A stretch of DNA of 48,593 nucleotides. Source: Acanthamoeba sp. SK_2022b. Taxonomy: Eukaryota; Discosea; Longamoebia; Acanthamoebidae. The DNA is taken from NCBI GenBank assembly GCA_027943245.1, contig JANDJZ010000465.1, forward strand, positions 1-48,593, in the 5' to 3' direction. Numbering within the stretch: position 1 is the stretch's first letter; every line of letters begins with the position of its first letter. Below, in pieces: positions 12,376-22,828 of the stretch. The notes below the pieces were generated by a model that did no database searches, was not told the DNA's origin, and worked only from the letters and a program-made list of their open reading frames with translations. The position numbers and the translations under genes were made by a program.

Positions 12376-12834
12376 ATGAGTGGCATGAACAAGAAGAAGC
12401 TGCTTAAATTCGTGAAGGGCTTCCGAGGCCGAGCGAAGAATTGCCCGAGCGTGGCGAGGGAGCGTGCCTACAAGGCCCTCCAGTACGCCTTTGTGGGGCG
12501 TAAGCTCAAGAAGAGGCTCTTCCGTCAGACCTGGATCCAGCAGATCAATGCCGGAACGCGAGTCCACAACATGTCCTACTCGCGCTTCATGCAGGGATGT
12601 GTCCTGTCCGATGTGAAGCTCAATCGGAAAATGCTCTCCGAATTGGCCATCTACGAGCCCTACTCGTTCTCGGCAGTTACCAAGCTCGTGGCCAAACGAT
12701 TAAAGGAAGAGGACCAAGCGAAGGAGATCGAGCGGCAAGCCAAGAGCACCATGCACCCAGGCAACAAGGACCTCACCGACGATCAGAAGGAGTGGCTTCT
12801 TGCCCAAAAGCTCAAGGAGATGCAGATCATCTGA
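12376..12834 (+). CDS. MRPL20: mitochondrial large-subunit ribosomal protein bL20m
   Basis: This is an uninterrupted 152-residue frame from ATG 12376 to TGA 12832-12834. The core matches the bL20 family: a basic N-terminus with RGRAKNCPSVARERAYKALQ, then GRKLKKRLFRQTWIQQINA and NMSYSRFMQGC. Next come the family's conserved NRKMLSELAIYEP and the F-x-x-V-x-x-L-V-like helix around SFSAVTKLVAKRL. bL20 binds 23S-type rRNA early in large-subunit assembly. Bacterial bL20 is about 118 residues; the extra length here is a C-terminal extension rich in Lys, Glu and Gln, typical of mitochondrial forms. The basic first 30 residues could serve as a targeting sequence. The gene has no intron, unlike almost every neighbour. 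Confidence 0.9.
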   Translation: MSGMNKKKLLKFVKGFRGRAKNCPSVARERAYKALQYAFVGRKLKKRLFRQTWIQQINAGTRVHNMSYSRFMQGCVLSDVKLNRKMLSELAIYEPYSFSAVTKLVAKRLKEEDQAKEIERQAKSTMHPGNKDLTDDQKEWLLAQKLKEMQII

Positions 12835-12986
12835 GCATTCGATGACCATAAATCTCTTCCTTCTGTTCTGTTGATTTTTATTTTGGGAGTTTTTTCTTTT
12901 TCTTTTCGACAAAATAGGTAAATTATTTTAATAATAATATTTAATATTTGTCAACCCCATCACCAACATCACCCTCGTGGCGGAAG

Positions 12987-15698
12987 ATGATGGAATTTGT
13001 AGCTACAGAGGCAGCCTTTCCGGCCCTGCCCTCTCATCTGATCTCTGGCTCGGCCTATGCCGACCTCCCTGCCCATCCGCTCGGCGTTCTACCCCTTCCG
13101 GGAGGCGCCCGCCGTCTTGCCCATCGCCACTCCCATCACCACGACGGCTCCGCCAGCGGTGCCGCTGCTCATCTCCATGCAGATGAAGATGACGCGAGCG
13201 ATGAAGATGACGAATCGCCGGAGCATGGTGAGGACGCACCGGCCGAAGATGTTGAAGAGGAAGGGGAAGATGACGAAGACGAGGAAGAAGTGGAGGTCGA
13301 CGATGAGTGCAGGAAGTCGGGACTGGGCGCCTTCGCCGCGTTGGACGACGGCACTGTGTTCCTCATCCTGCAGCAGCTGCCCCGAGAGGACCTCCTCGCG
13401 CTGTCCCTCGTCAGCCGCGCCTTCTACGCCTTCGCCGAGGACGACCAGCTGTGGAAGAACTTTGTCCTCCACCGCGGCGTGGGCCACTGTGCGCATGACC
13501 TTCCCCGCTCCTCTCAAGGCCATTGCGCCTGTGGCTGACTTCGGTAATTGGGCGGCAGGCGGCGACAGAGATGCGGAGAACTTTTGCTTCAAAGGTGAGG
13601 CGAACGCGCGCGCGCGCTGGCGACGCACGCACGCGCGATCTCATTCCGTGGTTGTTGCGTGGCGACGGCTGCAGGAACGTGGAAGCGTACGGTGCTGATG
13701 AAGAAGGACCGGCCAGTCGACAGGCCCTACCAACCCATCTCCGTCAACGGTTCGTTCAAGTGCCACACGCCACACGTCATAACACACGACACGACACGAC
13801 GCACGACACGACACTCATTCGCTACGATGGCACGCACGCACGCGTGTAGGCTTCTACTCGGACCTGCTGTACGGGTGGTGGTACTACGCCAACGTGGACC
13901 CGATGCAGTGGGGACAGGTCCACGACGAGCGGGAGATCGACCGACGCAGCGGGCTCTCCGTGCAACAGTTCATCGACGAGTACGAGTCCAAGAACCGGCC
14001 GGTCATGCTCACCGACGTCGTGCCCAGGTCGCTGCCCCCCCCCCCTTTCCTCCTTTCACCTGTCCGGAGTTTGCTGTCTTTTCGTGTCTCGCCTCGCTCA
14101 CCTTTTCGGGTGACACAGCTGGCCGGCGGCCAAGGCGTGGACCAAGGAAAGCCTGCTGGAGCGTTTCGGGTCGGCCATGTTCAAGACGGACTCCTACAAC
14201 GACGACGTACGTGCACGCTCGAATGAGTTCCTTGAGTGAGTGAGTGAGTGAGTGAGTGAGTGGCCGACTCACGTTCGGGGCACATACAGGGCGAGAAGAT
14301 CACGATGAGCCTCGCCAACTACTTCACCTACTCCGGTACACGTCACGCACGCGCGCGCATGCGGGGACAACATTCACTTCGTACCAAACTGAGCGGTCTC
14401 ACCCGATCGTCGTGTGGGGGCACACAGAGTCGATCAAGGACGAGTCGCCGCTGTACCTGTTCGACAACCAGTTCGGCGAGAAGGTCCCCGCTCTGCTGGA
14501 GGAGTACCAGGTACGCCACGATGCCACATGTGCTCTCCCATCCGATTCTCGCCATTGGTGGCTCCATCATCGCACATGACGAATCGGGCCAATCACGTGA
14601 CCAGGTGCCGGAGTACTTCAGGGAGGACCTGTTCGCGGCCATGGGCAGCGCGCGACCCGACTACCGCTGGGTCATTGTGGGCCCGCCTCGTTCGGGCTCG
14701 GCCTTCCACCAAGGTCTGCCAACCTCCAATTTATTACACGCGCGTGCACACAAGGACGGGCAGGCGACTTACGCGCACGTCAACAGACCCGAACCGGACG
14801 GCCGCGTGGAACGCGCTGATCTCGGGCCGCAAGCGGTGGATCATGTTCCCACCCCACGTCCTGCCGCCCGGCGTGGAGAAGGACGAGAACGGCAACACCC
14901 TCCCCATGTACGTGTGTCCTCGCCCTACACGCCAATGCCAATTATGAGAGATTTTTTTATTTTGTTTTTCTTTTAAAATTATTACAATATTATATTAAAA
15001 GTTTCAATTCATTTAATAATTCAATCGTTTACTTGCCCTACATTTAATAATTTAATTAATCATTTTTTTGTGGCGAGAACGCAGTGCGGACTCTGTGATC
15101 GGGTGGTACATCAACTACTTCGAGGAGCTCCAGGAGGAGCGTGAGCTGGGCAAGGTCGACTTTGTCGAGTGCATCCAGTACCCGGGCGAGCTCATCTTCG
15201 TCCCCGAGGCACGCATCCTGTCCCGCACAAGCGCACACGCACACACGCACGAGCTCAACGTAGTGTGTGGTGCAGGGCTGGTGGCACATGGTACTCAACC
15301 TGGACGAGACGATCGCGGTGACCCAGAACTTTGTGTCGTCGCAGAACCTGTTCGACGTCTACGCGTTCCTGCACGACAGCGCCGAGATGCGCTACCTGTT
15401 CGACCCCTTCGTGGCCAGCATGCGCGCGCACTCGCCCGCCCACGCGGCGCTGATCGACGCGGCCGAGTCGCGCTTCAAGTCGTGCACGGCGCGCCACGCG
15501 GCGGCCCCCAAGGAGTTCGTCAAGGGCACGCCGCACTTCTGCCTCACGTGCGACCCCGCGCGCGAGCGCGTGTGCTGCCGCGCGTGTGCCGCCAAGTGCC
15601 ACGAGGGACACGACGTGCAGCGGTGTCCGCAGGAGGCGCGCTTCTACTGCGACTGCGGCAGCGGCGAGCTGCTGGCCAGCGGCTGTCTCGCCCTCTAA
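12987..15698 (+). CDS. F-box / JmjC (JMJD6-type) / UBR zinc-finger protein
   Basis: About nine exons on the plus strand; start ATG 12987 (MMEFVATEA), stop TAA 15696-15698. After an acidic low-complexity N-terminus comes an F-box (LQQLPREDLLALSLVSRAFY, then EDDQLWKNF). A JMJD6-like region follows: GTWKRTVLMKKD, NGFYSDLLYGWWYY, then GPPRSGSAFHQDPNRTAAW. The last contains the iron-binding His-x-Asp, rebuilt across the intron 14714-14786, and is followed by ALISGRKRWIMFPP. The distal metal His lies in EGWWHMVLNLDETIAVTQNF, spliced at about 15277. The last exon ends in a UBR-type finger: FCLTCDPARERVCCRAC, AKCHEGHDVQRC, FYCDCGSG. Expected chemistry is 2-oxoglutarate/Fe(II)-dependent hydroxylation or demethylation, and the F-box suggests an SCF ligase link. 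The UBR-type finger could bind degrons. Substrate unknown. Confidence 0.85.
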
Positions 15699-15890
15699 TC
15701 TAAATACACGATATATAATCTCTGTTCGCGCACGAGCGCGTATTGTACCTCGATAAACACATAGGTAAACCTTTACCTTCATACATACTTTATTTACTGA
15801 ACGACCCTTCCTATATTGTGCGTGTTGTTGAACTGAACCTCGCAGTTGCGCTGATTTCTGCCGACTTTTTTAAGTGTACAACAAATAGCC

Positions 15891-16591
15891 ATGAAGAAGC
15901 GAGCAAGCAAAGGGGTGCCCGAGCGTAAGGAGTACACAGTGGTGCTGTGTGGGCGTGAGAACGTGGGTAAGAAGAGCCTGACCATGCGGTTCATCACTGG
16001 CCAGTTTGTCTCCGACTACGACCCGACCATCTCCGAACGCAACTACAAACACGTCGAAATTGACCAGCAGCAGTGTCTGCTCAAAGTTACCGACATGCAC
16101 GGCCAAGAGGAGTACAGGTGGGAGCTCTCCGTCTTTCCCCACTCTCCTCCTTCTTCTTCCTTGGTTCAGCGCTCCTTCTGTGCCGCGGACAAGTTTCACA
16201 CACCATCAACTTTTCCCCTCAAAGCGCATTGAGACAGCAGTACCTGAGGATGGGCCAGGCCTTCGTGTTCGTCTATGACATCACGTCCCGCGAGTCGTTC
16301 GACCAGGTGCAGGCCGTGCACGACGAGTTGCTGCTGGCAAGGGAAACGGAATACCTACCCATGGTGCTGGTGGGCAACAAGTGCGACCTCGAGCACGCGC
16401 GAGCGGTGGCCGTGAGCGATGGGGCCGCGTTGGCCGCGTCGTTTGGCTGCGCGTTCCTCGAGACGTCGGCCAAGAATGCCATCAACGTCACCGAGTGCTT
16501 CTACGCGGTGGTGCGCGACGTCCAGCGCCACCAAGCACTCGACCAGGACAGCAACAACAGCAACGACAAGCAGAGGTGTTGCCTCTCATAA
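15891..16591 (+). CDS. Ras-family small GTPase with altered P-loop
   Basis: Two exons, 15891-16117 and 16234-16591, join in phase 2 to give 194 residues ending CCLS, a CaaX-like farnesylation box. The fold is Ras: P-loop GRENVGKKS (residues 21-29), switch I YDPTI with Thr46 in the place of Ras Thr35, NKCD for guanine recognition, and ETSAK near the end. Unusual residues stand out. The position of Ras Ser17, which coordinates magnesium, is Lys28. The positions of Ras Gly12 and Gly13 are Glu and Asn. The G3 motif reads DMHGQEEY instead of DTAGQEEY. Gln72, the Ras Gln61 equivalent, is kept. The protein is likely membrane-anchored, but normal GTP/GDP cycling is doubtful. Rheb also has unusual P-loop residues, yet it keeps the Ser. 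Confidence 0.88.
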
Positions 16592-16772
16592 TAAAGTAAT
16601 AATAATTTTTTGATTTTTTGTATTTTTTATATATATAAAAAAATTGTTATCTGCAAGCAGGGCCAAAGGTACAACAGGCCACACAGTAGAGCAGCCGTGG
16701 AGGACCTCTCTACTCCTTGAAGCCGAAACTATCTGATATGGCAACAACAAGCGGGGGGAGACGAGGACAGGG

Positions 16773-17122
16773 TCACTGGGGGGTCTTCTTGATGAAGATG
16801 ACGGGGTCCTTCTCGACCGTGACGCGGTTGGGGAGCCAGATGGGCTTGGGGCGCCCGCCGGGGATGTCGATGTCGTAGAAGCGCAGGAGGAGCGAGATGA
16901 TGGTCTTGATCTCGTGGATGGCGAAGAAGCGGCCGGGGCACGCGTGCTGGCCCGACCCAAAGGGGAGGAACGCGTAGAGCGGCTGCGTCTCGGAGATGAA
17001 GCGCTCCGGCCTGAACGCCTCCGTGTCCTCGCCCCACAGCGCCTTGTCGTGATGCGCCGCATAGGCCGACAGCGCCACCATCGTTCCCTGCGCCCCCGTC
17101 TCGTGTCAACGTCGTCCCCATT

Positions 17123-17183
<61 letters not shown>

Positions 17184-17505
17184 ACCTTGGGAATGGTGAA
17201 CTGGCCGGCTTGGATGTCCTTCACCGCCAGCCTGTTGGGCCCGACTGGGGCGACGCATATATGCAGAGAGTCAGTGCGTGTGATGCGTGTGGTGCGTGCG
17301 GTTGGGAGGCGTACGGAGGAACGCGGTGGTGCGGAGGGACTCGCGGATGCAGGCCTCGAGGTAATCCATCTGCTTGACGTGGTCGTGCTCCACCGTCGCG
17401 CTGTCGCCCAGCACGCGCTGCTGCTCCTCCAACACCTTCTGCCTTTTGGCGCGCACCACCACCACATACAGCGATGAGCCAGCCGGCCACACGCACACGT
17501 ACATA

Positions 17506-17555
<50 letters not shown>

Positions 17556-19266
17556 CATAGAGGAAGGAGAGAAGGGGCAACGGATGGCGGCGTACTTGAT
17601 CTCGGGACGAGAGAAGACGTCGAGCACGGCCTGCGTCAGAGCCCCGGCGGTGGTGGTCAGCGAGGACCAAATCATGACTCCCAAGCGGGTCACGATCCAC
17701 TCGTCCTACACGCACGCACGCACACGCACACGCACACAACACACAACACACAACACACAACACACAACACACAACACACACGGTCAGTTGCTCAGGTGAG
17801 CAATGGATAAGAAAGGTCGACAGTGAAGGCGGTGAGTGAGTGCGAGGCATACGGTCAAGGGCGAGCCATCCACGTCGGGGGCCTCCAGCAGGTAGGTCAA
17901 GAAGTCGACCTTGACGGCCCCCACAGTCAGTCGACCAAAAGCAAAAATCGAAACAATATTCAAATAATAATTTTTTAATTAATAATTGTATTATTAACCA
18001 ATCAAAGAAGGCGAGGGAGGGAGCGGGCTCACCTGGCTGGACGTGTCCTGGTTGGCCCTGCGCTTCTTGACCACGGGCAGCAGATACTTCATCATCACCG
18101 CGTAGTGATGCTTGACGCGACCGCCCAAGAACCTGACCAGAACACACGCACACGCACACGCACAAGGACACGAACGTGGTTAGGCGTGTGGAGGTCATGG
18201 ACGCGTAGGTGCAGTTAGTTGTGGACGTTGACTGCGCCGAGCCGCCGGTGGAGGGCTCTAACCTGTGGAAGATCGGGGGGACGAGGGACGAGAGGCCGAT
18301 CAGCTCCATGGCGTCCTTGTCAAAGTTGATGAAGGTGTCGATGAGCTCCTGGTTGTCGTAGCCCTCGTCGCCGCAGATGCAACGCGCCGACGAGCGCCCC
18401 ACGATCTCGTACATCACTCGCTCGATCTCGACGACCATCGTCCCCTTGCGCGCGCAAACGAGGCGCGTGTCAAAGGGAGTTTGAAGTTTAAGGTGGCGGC
18501 TGAGCGGCGCAGACTACCTTACGGTCGCCGCGGAAGTAGGGCCCGCCGTGCCTCTTGAGGAGGGCGTCGAGGTAGGTGGGCTCGATGACCTCGGCGATGA
18601 GCGGGGTCCAGTTGCGCAGGTTGGGCGTGAACTTCTGTTTGATGAGGGCGATGTGGATCGGGTAGTCGAACGTCTTGTTGTCCAGGAAGAGGTGGAAGTT
18701 GAGCGTCTGGTCAACCGCGCCGGCAGCGCACACGGTTGAGCTCACAGGGTTAGAAGACCGAGCGCAGGCCCAGCAATGATGGGGGCATGGTGTGAAGTGC
18801 CTTGAGGGCGCCGTTAAAGGAGAGGGTGTCGTCGTTGGCCTTGAAGAAGAGCTTGGGGTACTCGGGACCCAGGAGCACCACCTGCCGCATGCCGCCCAGC
18901 TTGAGGCAGAACACCTTTCCGTACTACAGACGCACACGAATAATTAGTAAATAATTCGTAAATAAAAATCAAATAATAATAATAAAAAAAGCGTAGCGAG
19001 GTTGTCTCGCTACCTTTTGGATAGCGTCGAAGATAAAGCCCTTAGGATCGGCGCGAAAGGCCATGGCTGCGCCCAGCACTGGAAGGTTGGGTTCCACCTG
19101 GGGCGGTTGTCCTTCCTGCCAGCATCATCGTTAAGGTCAGAATAAATCTGCCGTGCACAAGATCCGCTTAACGTGTGTTGAGTGCCTTGGGTGTGCCAGA
19201 GCGAAAGAGCAGGTAGAGGATGAGAAGGCCCGCCACGGCCGTGAGGGCCACCAGCATCACGGACAT
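16773..19266 (-). CDS. cytochrome P450 monooxygenase
   Basis: About ten exons on the minus strand. The start at ATG 19266 gives an N-terminal membrane anchor (MSVMLVALTAVAGLLILYLL) followed by a basic stop. Substrate-channel exons follow (FDYPIHIALIKQKFTP, RFLGGRVKHHYAVMMKYLLP). The I-helix-like segment is MIWSSLTTTAGALTQAVLDV. The K-helix ExxR is in YLEACIRESLRTTAFLR, then EAFRPERF. The haem-binding loop FLPFGSGQHACPGRFFA carries the Cys thiolate ligand. The C-terminus is VEKDPVIFIKKTPQ, TGA 16773-16775. The haem-loop wording ACPGRFFA resembles the CYP group of fungal ent-kaurene-oxidase-like enzymes, so a lipid or terpenoid oxidation is possible, but no substrate can be assigned. Introns hold GT/CA tracts at 17126-17181 and 17510-17553. 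Confidence 0.87.
17126..17181. repeat. (GT)n tract in P450 intron
   Basis: About 28 units separate the exon ending IPKG from the exon beginning GTMVALSAY on the minus strand. Confidence 0.93.
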
Positions 19267-19462
19267 GCTCCGTGCTTGCAGATACGTTCAGTGTGTGGCG
19301 AACTGGCCCAACGCCCGTTTATAAAAAGCGGGTGCACCCGCGCATGTGCGCATTTTGGTCCAATGAGCGAGCCTCGCTTGACCGCAACCTAGATACTCCT
19401 TTTCCGAAATGTTTCGCAAACAACAACAAAATATAACATTTTCTTTTGCCTATCCCAGCAAG
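19267..19462. promoter_or_regulatory. divergent promoter spacer, P450 / flavin-reductase-like gene
   Basis: These 196 bases lie between two outward start codons. A TATAAA-type motif (tttataaaaagc, 19318-19329) reads as TATAAA on both strands. It lies about 55 bases from the P450 start, so it more likely serves that gene. The remainder near 19400-19450 is AT-rich. Confidence 0.45.
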
Positions 19463-19776
19463 ATGGAGCCTGCTGACGTTGTGGAGTTGACCCAGCCTCC
19501 CCTACTTAGCAGGTGCGCATAAAACGCAATGCATTTCCACGTCAAACAGTTTTTTAATCAAAAAATATTATTTTGATCAATTAATGTTAATTCGTTCTCA
19601 CGTTGACACAGGCTGCTCTACCCCAATCCGGTGTGTATGCTCACCGTGTGGGCGGGCGCCGATGATGAAGGGGACAGGACCGCGGTCGACGCTCACCGCA
19701 AGCCGCCGCGTAACGTCATGACCATCTCCTGGCTCACCTGCATCAACAACCAGGTCGCTCATCACCTTCTCTCCAC

Positions 19777-19808
<32 letters not shown>

Positions 19809-20133
19809 GCACACGCACACGCACACACGCACGCACACACGCACGCGCACGCCTGCTGATGGCCGCGGGCGACCAGGGCCTGGTCTTCTGTGCGGTGAAT
19901 AAGCGGAGACACACGGCGTCGCTGCTGCGTGTCGGCCGCTCCTTTGGTTGGTCACCTGTGTCCCTTCCATCTCCGCTCCTCCTGTTGGTGGCGTTTCGGC
20001 TCACGCGCCGCTCTCAATCTCTCCCACCTCCCATTGTGCGACAGTGCTGAACGTGCCCGTGCAAGGAATGGAAGAGCTCGTCCTCGCCGTTGGCGGCTGC
20101 ACGTACGCGCATGCTCCACCACTTCTCTTTTCT

Positions 20134-20198
<65 letters not shown>

Positions 20199-20726
20199 GC
20201 ACACCACCAGCACACATCTCATCTCATCTCTCGTCGAACGCATCCACGGCTGCAGGGGCAAGGACGAGGACAAGTTCGACAAACTCAACCTCGAGCTGTG
20301 CCGGCCGGGCTGGGCCGACCTCACCTCCGAACACGTGCGTGTAGTCTGCCTCGCCGGCCGTTGCGCAGCTGTCGTAGACAGTGAGTGCATATCGTTATCG
20401 ATATTAATGGTTGTGTCGATCACGCGTGTGATATGAACAAGGTGCAGGATGGGGCGGGGGAAGGGGACCGACTGCTGGCCGTGCGGCCGTGCGTGGCCCA
20501 CATCGTGTGTCGCGCAGAGTCCATCCAGGAGAAGGCCGGCCACCTGCTGGTCCACTGCCGACTGCAGCGAGCGTGGGTGCGGCCGGACTACTGGAACGGC
20601 AAGAACTTCATCCCCCAGCGAGACGGCGTCCCGCCCTACCTCACCTTCCTCGGCGCCCAGACATTTGGCTACGTGTGGCCGCACCCACCACCATCCGCCA
20701 CCTCCGCCTCATCAACGTCTTCGTAA
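19463..20726 (+). CDS. flavin reductase-like FMN-binding split-barrel protein
   Basis: Start ATG 19463 (MEPADVVELTQPPLLSR), with about six exons to TAA 20724-20726. After splicing the core reads LLYPNPVCMLTVWAG, then NVMTISWLTCINNQ, GLVFCAVNKRRHTASLLRVG, SFVLNVPVQGMEELVLAVGG, then DKFDKLNLELCRPGWADL. This is the order of the flavoprotein-oxygenase split barrel: a Pro-rich first strand, T-x-S-x-x pocket, R-x-T-x-x-x-I/L, F-x-V-N-x-P, and G-x-x-x-D-K-F. Proteins of this family bind FMN and reduce flavin, or act as the reductase partner of an oxygenase. The C-terminal exon (HIVCRAESIQEKAGHLLVHC) adds the last strands, and the tail is Ser/Pro-rich. The divergent P450 neighbour makes a redox pairing possible but not shown. 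One intron carries the CA tract at 20138-20193. Confidence 0.8.
20138..20194. repeat. (CA)n tract in flavin-reductase-like gene intron
   Basis: About 27 CA units on the coding strand lie between the exons ending AVGGCT and beginning GKDEDK. Confidence 0.93.
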
Positions 20727-20801
20727 TAAACATGTTATTTTTTTGTTATTTTTTGGTTTTGTTCGAATTTTAGTGTTGTACAGGAGTAGAGGGGCTTGAG
20801 G

Positions 20802-22380
20802 TCAGGAGGGTCGCGGTAGTGGTCTCTTGTGTCTCAAAAAGAAAACCTCCTGGTCGACTGACTCCTCCTTGATCTTGGCCGAGGCGTCTACAATCGCTCC
20901 TCGCGAGTCGTAGAGCGAGAACTCGTCCTTGCTGCAGACCACCCAAATCAGATTATAAGAGCGGGAGTGCTTGCGCTGCATTGCACAACGTTTCGAAGGG
21001 CGTGGGGGTACCTTGCCAAGAAGTTCCACTCTCGCAGGGCCAGCTTCTTGGCGTCGGAGAAGGTGATGGAGGACGTCGCCCGCACCAGCATCTCCCGGTC
21101 GTCATAGCGCACACGCACCCATAGCGATCCAGACTTGCCGCCTGCTCCGGCGCTGCTGTGGGTGGCGCCGTTGTGTGCCAACGGTGACCCCACTGCGGAG
21201 GACTGCGAAGACCCGGGCGAGGCCAGCGGGCTCACGAAGGCCTGAAACGATGACGTAGTAGGTGGACCCATGACCTGTCCCCAGCTGGTGAAGCTCGCTG
21301 GCTGCTGGGACGGCCAAGCCGGTGATGCCGACGGAGAAGAGGTTGACGAGGAGACAGCGGTGGTAGTGGTGGTCGTAGTGGGAGATACCACAGGCGGAGA
21401 CGAGAACATGTGAGGAGGTTGGTGCGTAGGCATAGAGGATGCTGGAGATGTTGGGTAAGTCTGCATGGGCGATGGTCGTCGCTCTGCTGGCGGCTGCTGC
21501 AGTTGCTGATGTGGTTGCTCGTGCTGTGGAGTATGGAATGGTGGTGGTGGCTGTTGCTGTTGCGGTTGTGCGTATGGCCTGGATGGTGGCCGACCAGGCA
21601 CAACGATGTTGAAGGGATCGCCGTAGGCTGGCACCGCTTGTCCATTCCGAGCTGCTGACGTTCCTCCCGGTGGCCCGTTCGCATGTGGCTCCGGGCTGGT
21701 GGGATGCCTACATGAAAACAAATATGAACAAGTGAACATTAATCGTACTGGCTACATTCAGCAGAACAAGAGAGCTCGTACGAGTAGTGCTGGTGTGTTG
21801 CCGTCGAGTTGGTGGCGGTTTCGACCTCGTCGGGTAGGTCCATCTCGAAGACCTCCTCGAAGATGAGCAGCGGAGCTCCATTCCCTGCCAGAGGCATATT
21901 GTGGAACGGGCCACCGTTGCTCCCGCTGTGTGGCAGCGGAGGTTGGGCAGGGGCCGCCTCATGTCGTAGTTGGCCGATGGTGTGGTAGCTGTGGCCATTG
22001 TTCGAAGATGTGCTGCGAGCTACTGGTGAAGGCTCGGCTGGCGTTGTAGTGGTCGTGGTGGTTGTGGTTGTGGTTGTGGGTGTGTGCGGGCCTGCGGGCG
22101 ATGTTGCAGTGGAGGGCAGCGGTGCCGTCGAGTCAACCGCTTGCGCCTGCTTAGAGAGGTATTCGGCGATGAGGTTCTCGGGGACCAGCCGCTCGGCCAT
22201 CCAGCGGTTGGAGCGGTTGTCGAGTCCCACTAGCTTGACTCGGTATTGCCGCCCTCGCTTGCTCTCGCGAAACCCCAACACCACCTCGGGCGTTCGGTCG
22301 GTGGCAGCCTGACGTCTCCCCCTGGCACGCGGAGGTGCAGACGTGGTAGGTGACGATATGCCACCGCCTGTTGTGCTCAT
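20802..22380 (-). CDS. chromo-domain-like protein with C-terminal ubiquitin-like fold
   Basis: Start ATG 22380 (MSTTGGGISSPTTSAPPRAR), stop TGA 20802-20804, three exons. Residues about 31-76 look like a chromo or chromo-barrel domain: PEVVLGFRESKRGRQYRVKL, then VGLDNRSNRWMAERLV and LIAEYLS. It has the usual strand-strand-Trp-helix order. A long low-complexity linker follows (a Thr run coded by 22050-22080, then Pro/Gln/Ser-rich). The last exons give LWVRVRYDDREMLVRATSSI, DAKKLALREWNFLA and EFSLYDSRGAIVDASAKI, which looks like a ubiquitin-like or Ras-binding beta-grasp. Chromo domains read methylated histone tails, so a chromatin role is likely. The combination is not one I can name. It runs tail-to-tail with the flavin-reductase-like gene, 75 bases apart. 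Confidence 0.7.
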
Positions 22381-22828
22381 CTCTCTTAATTAGATGGAGA
22401 TGAAACGTAAATTTAGAGTTCGCAACAGCCGAGATTTCCTGTTGTATCCTAGAAGCAGGCCTGGAAGCGGGTGTTGCAGTGAAGATCGTCCAACTTGTGG
22501 CCGACCACAAGACTGTGTTGTAGATTATTTAAATCTTGTCGTTGCAAGAGAGGAGGTATATCCAAAAAAGGGAAAATCAAAACCTCGGCATGGCAAGAAT
22601 TCAAGAGATGACGTAACGGTAACATCGCTTACCTACCAAGGTTAAAACCTTGGAAGACAGCTTAGCAAAGCTTGGCATTTGATCTGCATGCCTTTCACTC
22701 TGTTCTGACAAAGAGAAAGTGCACCAAGAGAGGGCTTGTAAGTTAAAGCAGATGCATCGTGCTTCTTCTACAGTATATGGCCAAACTTATAATTTAAAAA
22801 TAAATAAAAATAGAACAGCATTCACGGC
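22381..22828. other. intergenic spacer between two minus-strand genes
   Basis: AT-rich spacer upstream of the chromo-domain gene and downstream of the DOCK gene. A plus-strand open frame of 83 codons (22394-22645) is basic and without a domain; it is not called. Nothing else was recognised. Confidence 0.5.

Noticed and set aside
17221..18438. Minus-strand frame of 405 codons
   Set aside because: It crosses several P450 introns including GT tracts; only parts are exonic.
22394..22645. Plus-strand frame of 83 codons between the chromo-domain and DOCK genes
   Set aside because: Short, basic, no domain, in AT-rich spacer next to a start codon on the other strand; chance open frame is more likely.
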